Origin: Aquificaceae bacterium
GTDB taxonomy: Bacteria > Aquificota > Aquificia > Aquificales > Aquificaceae
Length of the DNA: 6,814 bases
Reading direction: 5' to 3'
NCBI GenBank assembly: GCA_026982025.1
Contig: JALSHX010000009.1
Span: 1-6,814 of the forward strand
Below the pieces are notes generated by a model. That model saw only the letters and a list, made by a program, of their open reading frames with translations. It did no database searches and had not been told where the DNA came from. Made by a program: the position numbers and the translations under genes. Positions 1-5,119 of the stretch are shown here, in pieces (position 1 is the first letter of the stretch; every line of letters begins with the position of its first letter).

Positions 1-656
1 TAACCCTTCAGGGATTCTCTGTAAATATCAAAACCCTTTGAGGTTCCTATCCTGTCCGCTCCCGCTTCAATCATGGAAAGGGCGGATTTCAGGTCCTTTA
101 TCCCCCCAGAGGCTTTAACCCTTAGCTTCCCCCTTCCTGCCTCTTTGAGGAGGCGAACATCATCCTCCGTCGCACCCCCTTCTGCAAAGCCCGTTGATGT
201 TTTAACGAAGTCCGCTCCCGCTTCAAGAAGAATCTCAACAGCCCTGACCTTCTGGGCATTGTTTAAATAAAATGTTTCAATTATAAATTTTGTAACTACG
301 CCCGCGAAGCGGGCGTGTCTTGTGATTGCTTTTACTTCTTCCTCAATGTACCGGTAATTCCCGTAGACGAGGGCAGAGATGTTTAAGACCGTGTCAACCT
401 CATCACAGCCATCTTCAATTACCTGCTGGACCTCAAAAATCTTTGTTTCCTTTTTTTGATAACCGAGGGGAAATCCCACCACCGAACAGAGCCTGATTCT
501 TGACCCTATTACTTCCCGTGCCTTTCTGACATAAAAGGGTGGAACGCAAATGGAAAAGAAGCCGATTTGGGCAGACTTCTCTGCAAACTCAACGAGCTGT
601 TTTTCTGTTATGTCGGGCTTAAGGAGAGAATTATCAATGTATTTTCTGATGTCCAC
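1..656 (-). CDS. deoC: Deoxyribose-phosphate aldolase (3' end at the window edge)
   Basis: Class I aldolase that cleaves 2-deoxy-D-ribose 5-phosphate to glyceraldehyde 3-phosphate and acetaldehyde, the last step of cytoplasmic deoxynucleoside catabolism. Translating the minus strand from a GTG at 654-656 gives 218 uninterrupted codons. The family signatures are in order: N-terminal KYIDNSLLKPD (5-15), CDEVD (84-88, with the catalytic Asp probably D88), DFVKTSTG (149-156, K152 as the Schiff-base lysine), VKASGGI (180-186, K181 as the second active-site lysine) and ADRIGTSKG (200-208). GTG is chosen because it places the KYID motif at the usual distance from the N-terminus and because TAG lies in frame directly upstream (657-659). 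No Shine-Dalgarno sequence precedes it, so the mRNA may be leaderless. The next codon at the left edge reads TA-, so the stop may be the first codon cut off. It is divergent from def. Confidence 0.95.
   Translation of the reverse strand, partial: MDIRKYIDNSLLKPDITEKQLVEFAEKSAQIGFFSICVPPFYVRKAREVIGSRIRLCSVVGFPLGYQKKETKIFEVQQVIEDGCDEVDTVLNISALVYGNYRYIEEEVKAITRHARFAGVVTKFIIETFYLNNAQKVRAVEILLEAGADFVKTSTGFAEGGATEDDVRLLKEAGRGKLRVKASGGIKDLKSALSMIEAGADRIGTSKGFDIYRESLKG
54..70. repeat. 17-base direct repeat, copy 1 (inside deoC)
   Basis: Seventeen bases starting GTCCGCTCCC are identical to 210-226. On the minus strand this copy encodes the EAGAD of residues 197-201. Both copies fall at equivalent strand ends of the TIM barrel, so this is most simply the same peptide written with the same codons, not a mobile repeat. 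Confidence 0.6.
210..226. repeat. 17-base direct repeat, copy 2 (inside deoC)
   Basis: Second identical copy of the 54-70 word. It encodes EAGAD at residues 145-149, just before the Schiff-base lysine segment. It is an internal echo of the (beta/alpha)8 fold. Confidence 0.6.
298..316. repeat. Perfect GC-rich hairpin inside deoC
   Basis: ACGCCCGC and GCGGGCGT form a perfect 8-base-pair inverted repeat around the 3-base loop GAA (TTC on the coding strand). It lies within deoC, over the codons for HARFAGV (residues 114-120). No T-tract follows on either strand, so it is not an intrinsic terminator. It could form a stable mRNA stem or be a by-product of the coding constraint. Confidence 0.6.
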
Positions 657-671
657 CTATATTATTAAACT
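657..671. promoter_or_regulatory. AT-rich 15-base divergent spacer, possible shared -10 region
   Basis: This is the whole gap between the divergent deoC and def start codons. It is almost all A and T. On the plus strand TATATT (658-663) lies 8 bases before the def ATG. On the minus strand TAATAA (667-662) lies 5 bases before the deoC GTG. Both would give leaderless or nearly leaderless transcripts. I find no convincing -35 match in either direction, and neither gene has a clear Shine-Dalgarno sequence. Any -35 boxes would have to lie inside the opposing coding region. Confidence 0.35.
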
Positions 672-1187
672 ATGGTTAGAGATATCGTGACATATCCGGC
701 TGATGTGCTGACCAGACCGACACGGAAGGTAGAGGAATTTGACGGAAGTTTGAAGGAGTTAATAAGGGACATGTTTGACACCATGTACTCTGCGGAGGGT
801 GTGGGTCTTGCAGCGAACCAGATCGGCGTCTCCCTGAGGGTTATGGTTATTGACACCGCTTTGAAAGAGGATGTCCCCGATATAAAGCTCGTACTGATCA
901 ATCCGGAAATAAGTAGCAGTGAGGGAAGGATTAAGTTCAAAGAGGGATGCCTCTCATTTCCCGGTCTGAGCGTTGAGGTGGAGAGGTTTGAGAAGGTGGA
1001 GGTCAAGGCTTTAGACGAAGAGGGGAGAGAAAAGGTTATTCACCTTGAAGGGTTCCCTGCCATCGTTTTTCAGCACGAATTTGACCATCTTGAAGGAATA
1101 ACATTCCTCGATCGGCTGAGCGGATGGAGGAGGAGAATCGCACTTGAAAAGTACAAAAAACTCCAAAGGGAGGCTCAGAAGGTTTAA
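672..1187 (+). CDS. def: Peptide deformylase
   Basis: Cytoplasmic metalloenzyme (Fe2+ or Zn2+) that removes the formyl group from the N-terminal methionine of nascent proteins at the ribosome. The 171-residue product is the usual length for a bacterial type 1 enzyme. All three active-site motifs are present: GVGLAANQIG (43-52), EGCLSFPG (91-98, metal ligand C93) and QHEFDH (134-139, ligands H135 and H139, catalytic E136). The start fits the family N-terminus, where a VRDIVTYPADVL-type segment begins at residue 2. No Shine-Dalgarno sequence is visible upstream. The basic tail (WRRR..LEKYKKLQ, about 152-166) is common in thermophile members. It is not followed by fmt, its frequent partner in other bacteria. 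The stop codon abuts the next start, so it heads a three-gene transcription unit. Confidence 0.97.
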   Translation: MVRDIVTYPADVLTRPTRKVEEFDGSLKELIRDMFDTMYSAEGVGLAANQIGVSLRVMVIDTALKEDVPDIKLVLINPEISSSEGRIKFKEGCLSFPGLSVEVERFEKVEVKALDEEGREKVIHLEGFPAIVFQHEFDHLEGITFLDRLSGWRRRIALEKYKKLQREAQKV

Positions 1188-2093
1188 ATGGGTGTGAGTG
1201 CTCTCCCCTTTAAATCTCTCAAGGATTACTTCCTGTCAAAGTACGGTAGGAGAGTTCAGAAAATAACCGTGGCACTTCCGTTTACATGTCCCAACAGGGA
1301 CGGAACGAAGGCTCGGGGCGGATGCACCTTCTGTGCGGAAGGGTCAAAACCCTCAATGCTTGATTCCTCCGTTCCCCTTGAGTTGCAGATAAGACAAGGT
1401 ATTGAGAGGGCAAGGAGAAAGTACGGCAGAGACATACTTTTTATGGTTTACTTCCAGTCCTACACAAATACCTACGCTGATGTCGGTACTCTAAAAGAAC
1501 TTTACGATGTTGCTCTTTCCTTTGATGGTGTGATCGGTATTGATGTGGGGACAAGACCCGACTGCGTCCCGGATGAGGTGCTTGACCTTCTTGAAGGGAT
1601 AGGGAGAAGGGGTTATGAGGTCTGGGTAGAATACGGGCTTCAGTCTGCAAACTTCGAGACCCTCAAGAGAATTAACAGGGCTCACGGAGTCTCGGACTTC
1701 GTCTCCGCGGTTCTCAGAGCAAAGGAGAGAGAAAACCTCAATGTCTGTGCCCACATTATCTTGGGTCTACCCGGTGAGGACGATGAGGATGTCATTGAAA
1801 CTGCAAGACTTTTGAGGGTTTTAAAGGTTGACGGTGTTAAGATCCATCCCCTGCACATAATCAAGGGGACGGTAATGGCACTCCAGTATGAAAGGGGCGA
1901 GATTTCAACAATCACCCTTGAAGAGTACGCAAAGCTGTGTGCAAAGGTCATAAAAATTTTGCCCCGTGATGTCGTAATACATCGTATTACAGGGGAAGTT
2001 GACAGGGACCGCCTTATAGCACCCGAATACTGCGATCCGTCTATGAAAAATAAAGTGATTCAAGAGGTCATAAAAGCTATAGAAAAAGAATGA
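1188..2093 (+). CDS. Radical SAM protein, TIGR01212 family (YhcC/YtqA, MnmL-like)
   Basis: Likely radical SAM enzyme with a 4Fe-4S cluster. The cluster cysteines are C34, C46 and C49 in FTCPNRDGT...GGCTFC, a long C-x11-C-x2-C spacing in place of the common CxxxCxxC; I associate this with the YhcC/YtqA subfamily. Other family signatures are YFQSYTNTY (88-96), GTRPD (121-125), VEYGLQS (147-153), HIILGLPGE (189-197) and VIHRITGE (263-270). At 301 residues it is a normal full length. From memory, B. subtilis YtqA has been linked to aminomethyl-uridine formation in tRNA wobble modification and renamed MnmL; applying that role here is inference. The start is well supported: AGAAGG (1177-1182) sits 5 bases before the ATG, which directly follows the def TAA. 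Its last 4 bases overlap the next gene (ATGA), implying translational coupling. No MnmM-type methyltransferase lies nearby. Confidence 0.9.
   Translation: MGVSALPFKSLKDYFLSKYGRRVQKITVALPFTCPNRDGTKARGGCTFCAEGSKPSMLDSSVPLELQIRQGIERARRKYGRDILFMVYFQSYTNTYADVGTLKELYDVALSFDGVIGIDVGTRPDCVPDEVLDLLEGIGRRGYEVWVEYGLQSANFETLKRINRAHGVSDFVSAVLRAKERENLNVCAHIILGLPGEDDEDVIETARLLRVLKVDGVKIHPLHIIKGTVMALQYERGEISTITLEEYAKLCAKVIKILPRDVVIHRITGEVDRDRLIAPEYCDPSMKNKVIQEVIKAIEKE
1974..1990. repeat. 7-base-pair inverted repeat inside the radical SAM gene
   Basis: GTAATAC, loop ATC, GTATTAC form a perfect short palindrome. It falls exactly on the codons for the conserved VIHRIT motif, so amino-acid constraint may explain it. 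No operator role is supported. Confidence 0.5.
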
Positions 2094-3256
2094 AGAAGCA
2101 TCATTGGGCTCTCGCATCTCTTGTGGTCAATATGGTGCAGTCTTCCTTAAAGTTCGTTGCGGGTTTTTTGACAGGAAGCCTGTCCCTCATGGGAGAAGCT
2201 CTCCACTCCTTATCGGACACTATGGCTTCAGTAATTGCCTACCTATCCATCAAATTCTCGGAAAAAAAACACGAGAGGTTTCCCTACGGTCTCTATAAGC
2301 TTGAGAACATAGGAGCCCTCGTGATTTCAGGGTTTTTACTTCTTTCCGCTTACGAAATAGGTCACAGGGCTTTAAGGGGTTCTGTGGAAATTCATCGGGA
2401 TTATCTACCCGTAGGTTTGGGAGTTGTGGTCTTTTCCCTCATCAGCTCCCTGACCCTATCCTTCCTTGAAAGGAGGGCGGGCAAAAGGCTCGGATCCCCC
2501 ACTCTTATTGCGGATTCTTATCACACCCTGACGGATGCACTCGGGTCCACCCTCGTTTTGGTCAGCCTGAGTGCTGTTTACTTGGGATATAACTACGACA
2601 GATACTTTGCCCTTGCGGTAGTCGGAATTATTCTCTACACAGCCTTCGGCATGATTAAAACACAGCTTGGAGCAATTCTTGACATATCCGCGGATGAGGA
2701 AACGGTTAGGAGGATCAGGGAGGTCATTCTTTCCTTCAGGGAGGTTGAAAAGATTAAGCGCCTCCTTGTCAGGAGTGCGGGTGGAAAGCTGTTCGTTGAT
2801 GCGGAGATACTTCTTAAACCCGGCAGTTTTATGAGGAGTCATTCAATAGCTGATGCAATTGAGGAGAAAATAACCAGAAACGTGGACAATGTGGAGATGG
2901 TTTTCATCCACTATGAACCTGCCAACGGAAGCAGGCTGAGGATCGCCGTATTTTCCGCCGAAAACGACGGTCTTTGCAGGGACTTTAAAAATGTTAAAAG
3001 AATGTACATCTTTGAAGAGGGAAAAGGAAAACCTCATATTAAAGAAGTTGAAGTTAAATCGGAGGAGGATGTTGCAAAGATTCTGGTGAGGGAAGGAATT
3101 GACATAGTTATTTGCGGACATCACCCTGAAAGTGCGAGGGCAAAGTGGATACTTCATAAAAATGGGATTTTCGTCTGGGAAACTGATAGCGACAACATAT
3201 ACGAAGCCCTTTCTGAGGTCTCAAAACTCAAACTGAGCGGGTCAGAGAAAAAGTGA
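2090..3256 (+). CDS. Cation diffusion facilitator with fused C-terminal NifX-like domain
   Basis: Inner-membrane divalent metal/proton antiporter, probably exporting Zn2+ or a similar metal. The membrane part covers about residues 5-190. It has GSLSLMGEALHSLSD in TM2 (29-43, site residues H39 and D43), the loop motif FPYGLYKLE (64-72) and ADSYHTLTD in TM5 (141-149, H145 and D149). The two HxxxD motifs resemble the ZnT/ZitB tetrahedral site, whereas E. coli FieF has Asp in place of the first His. The usual soluble CDF domain follows (about 200-277, ending VFIHYEP). The typical family length ends near there (about 280-300), but this 388-residue protein continues. Residues 282-380 match the NifX/NifB-C/MTH1175-like fold (PF02579 type): LRIAVFSAENDG at the start, IDIVICGHHPESA (337-349) and a C-terminal helix. 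C296, C342, H344 and H345 are possible metal ligands. It is translationally coupled to the radical SAM gene, and its 3' end overlaps the opposing DUF554 gene. Confidence 0.9.
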   Translation: MKKHHWALASLVVNMVQSSLKFVAGFLTGSLSLMGEALHSLSDTMASVIAYLSIKFSEKKHERFPYGLYKLENIGALVISGFLLLSAYEIGHRALRGSVEIHRDYLPVGLGVVVFSLISSLTLSFLERRAGKRLGSPTLIADSYHTLTDALGSTLVLVSLSAVYLGYNYDRYFALAVVGIILYTAFGMIKTQLGAILDISADEETVRRIREVILSFREVEKIKRLLVRSAGGKLFVDAEILLKPGSFMRSHSIADAIEEKITRNVDNVEMVFIHYEPANGSRLRIAVFSAENDGLCRDFKNVKRMYIFEEGKGKPHIKEVEVKSEEDVAKILVREGIDIVICGHHPESARAKWILHKNGIFVWETDSDNIYEALSEVSKLKLSGSEKK

Positions 3257-3895
3257 GATAATCAGGGGAGGAAGGAAGTTCAGGCTTTTGACATCCTCCA
3301 GGATACCCCACAGCTTCAAAGCGATGAGAATCATCAGTCCCCCGCCGATAAACAGGCTGTTTGCCATAGATTTTTCACTTATGAATTCTCCGAATAAGAA
3401 GGCAAGCAGGGTGATTGCTCCCTGATAGACCAGAACATATATGGAAGAGAAAATAACCCCCCTTCCGAGGGATGATGCAAGGATGGTTGAGGAGATGCCG
3501 TCCATTGTTGCCTTTGAGAGTATGAGACTGCTGTCACCCTTTGCCCCTTCAAGGATACAGCCAAGGAGGGTCATAGGACCCACGGTAAAGAGGAGTGAGG
3601 ATGTTATAAATCCCCTTGTAAATTCTCCGCCTCCCCTTGAAAGGGCTTCAACTTTACCTTCAATGTTGATAATGTAGCCTATGGCTGTGCCCAATATGAT
3701 TATTAAAAATACTTTGAGGGTTTCGGGTTTATTTTCAAGAATCAGCTTAACTCCCAGGAGGAAGGTAAAGAGTCCTATTCCGTGAATTACTCCGTTTTTT
3801 AACATAGGATTTAGCATTGAAGAGCCTTTAATACCCAGATAGCTCCCGAGCAGAATGAGGATTACATTCACCACGGTGCCGAATCCGGGGAACAT
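3242..3895 (-). CDS. DUF554 family membrane protein (YqgA/YdfK-like)
   Basis: Integral membrane protein of unknown function. The 217 residues match the PF04474 pattern: GTVVNVILILLGSYLGI at the start (6-22), then GFITSSLLFTVGPMTLLG (95-112), GAKGDSSLILSKATMDGISS (117-136, polar and presumably important) and VYQGAITLLAFLFGE (156-170). Hydrophobic segments lie at about 5-22, 36-53, 61-78, 96-114, 129-143, 147-168, 182-198 and 207-217, suggesting six to eight membrane passes. No signal peptide is seen. The ATG (3893-3895) lies 3 bases past the glycosyltransferase stop. AAAGGAAG (3914-3907 on the minus strand) gives a possible ribosome binding site 11 bases upstream. Despite the length match to the family, nothing in the sequence points to a substrate. 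It is the last gene of the leftward unit. Confidence 0.9.
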   Translation of the reverse strand: MFPGFGTVVNVILILLGSYLGIKGSSMLNPMLKNGVIHGIGLFTFLLGVKLILENKPETLKVFLIIILGTAIGYIINIEGKVEALSRGGGEFTRGFITSSLLFTVGPMTLLGCILEGAKGDSSLILSKATMDGISSTILASSLGRGVIFSSIYVLVYQGAITLLAFLFGEFISEKSMANSLFIGGGLMILIALKLWGILEDVKSLNFLPPLIISLFL

Positions 3896-3898
3896 GGG

Positions 3899-5104
3899 TC
3901 AGGAGTCTTCCTTTGTACTGCTCTTTGCCTGAGAGAGTATGTCTTTCATCATCTTGAAGACGAATTCGGATCTATCGTCAACCCTGTACCTGCTGATGAC
4001 AGCTTCTTTTGCCTTCATGCCAATTTCAAGGGCTTCTTGAATGTTATCAAGGTAATATAGAACCTTCTCTTCAATATCTGCCCTGTCAAGAGGCATGTAG
4101 GTGACGATTTCCTCACCCGGTGTAAGAAAGCCCGGCAGTGTTCCTCTGTAATCAATCAACCCTGCACTACCCATTGCTGACACTTCAAGGGGAGTAAATC
4201 CTATTCCGGTGGGTACAGTCTGGGGAAAGCTCATGACCGTAAGGTAAGAGTTTCCGTATATCTTCAAAAGGTCCTGATATGATTCAACCTTAATGTTTTC
4301 GTGATCCTCTCTGAGCTGACCCTGAAAGTCTCCGACAACCTTCAGGTTGATTCCTTCAAGGAAGTTCAGTATGTACCACCTCTTTCTCATGGATGCGTAA
4401 ATTGAAATGTCATTAAGAAGCCTCATGAATGCGGTTTCGTCCTTTTTCTTCCACTCGTTAAATTCCTGCTGAAACTGGGGATTGAACAGGCTCAGAATAA
4501 ACCCCACCGCGGTTAGCACATTTACTTCTGGGTTCCGGAACATATACTCTCCCGCTTCCATAAACAGGGGGAAGATGTTTTCTGGGAGGTTTGAGCGAAC
4601 AGAGTTTGCAATTATCTCGGGGTCTATCGCGGGACCGAGAAAAATTATGTCGTAGTCTCTTTCAGCGGATGGGTCGGGAAAGACCGAGAAGTCAAGGAAG
4701 GGAGTGATGTAGCTGATGTTTTCAACTCCCATCAGCTTGAGACTGTCCACATACTTGATGTCAGTGACTAAGGCAACCATGTTGCGGTTCTGTGAAAGTC
4801 CGTGAAGGTTCGGAAAGTGGAGAAGGGGATCCTCGGTAAAAATTGAGAAGTGAACAAATCCGAAGAGGTCGTGCAAAGGCATCTTCTTACCGTCCTGTTC
4901 GCCGACGATAATTCCCGTTCCGTTAATGTCAAGGGTAAATTGTGGCTTGAATTCCGTCAGCTGGTCCACCGTATCCTGGACTTTTTCGGGATTCAAATTA
5001 ACCTCTTGAACCTCAACCCCCCTTGCTTTGAGGTCTCCCAGAAGTGCATTTACATGCCTCAGAGATCCTTCAAGTTCTCCTGCTTTGATAAAGGCGAGCT
5101 TCAT
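3899..5104 (-). CDS. CgeB/YkvP-like GT-B glycosyltransferase
   Basis: Probable cytoplasmic glycosyltransferase of GT-B fold. The 401-residue product begins with a Rossmann-type strand (MKLAFIKAG) and has no signal peptide or membrane segment. The C-terminal half fits the CgeB/YkvP-type domain (PF13524): LEGINLKVVGDF (249-260), YQDLLKIYGNSYLTVMSF (276-293), TPLEVSAMGSAGLIDY (304-319, with E307 where the family has a conserved Glu in (R)xFEamxxG), FLTPGEEIVTY (326-336), and the helix pair EEKVLYYLDNIQEALEIG. An acidic segment around residues 140-165 (YDIIFLGPAID) looks like the second Rossmann start. Donor and acceptor are unknown; surface or flagellar glycans are possible but unsupported. The start lies 10 bases past the stop of the tRNA nucleotidyltransferase gene. 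There is no strong Shine-Dalgarno sequence, only GAAAAG close to the ATG. Confidence 0.78.
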   Translation of the reverse strand: MKLAFIKAGELEGSLRHVNALLGDLKARGVEVQEVNLNPEKVQDTVDQLTEFKPQFTLDINGTGIIVGEQDGKKMPLHDLFGFVHFSIFTEDPLLHFPNLHGLSQNRNMVALVTDIKYVDSLKLMGVENISYITPFLDFSVFPDPSAERDYDIIFLGPAIDPEIIANSVRSNLPENIFPLFMEAGEYMFRNPEVNVLTAVGFILSLFNPQFQQEFNEWKKKDETAFMRLLNDISIYASMRKRWYILNFLEGINLKVVGDFQGQLREDHENIKVESYQDLLKIYGNSYLTVMSFPQTVPTGIGFTPLEVSAMGSAGLIDYRGTLPGFLTPGEEIVTYMPLDRADIEEKVLYYLDNIQEALEIGMKAKEAVISRYRVDDRSEFVFKMMKDILSQAKSSTKEDS

Positions 5105-5113
5105 GACTTTTCA

Positions 5114-5119
5114 ATTATA
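5114..5119 (-). promoter_or_regulatory. Possible internal -10 box before the glycosyltransferase gene
   Basis: The minus strand reads TATAAT, a perfect -10 consensus, 9 bases before the glycosyltransferase ATG and overlapping the stop codon of the upstream gene. A start 6-7 bases downstream would give an almost leaderless mRNA. At 16-18 bases upstream there is only an A-rich tract and no TTGACA match. A chance match at an AT-rich gene junction is a real alternative. Confidence 0.3.

Noticed and set aside
73..270. Open frame of 65 codons on the plus strand
   Set aside because: It lies opposite deoC, which is continuous through this region with both catalytic lysines. The peptide is low-complexity Ser/Pro/Ala.
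665..1006. Open frame of 113 codons on the minus strand
   Set aside because: It is antisense to def, whose catalytic motifs are intact there. Its Ser/Thr-rich translation is typical of a mirror frame.
2456..2842. Open frame of 128 codons on the minus strand
   Set aside because: It lies wholly antisense to the facilitator gene, and its translation (many Pro, Arg and Asn, no motif) resembles no family I know.
3230..3300. Bidirectional terminator between the convergent genes
   Set aside because: I find no GC-rich inverted repeat followed by a T-run on either strand; the genes overlap instead.
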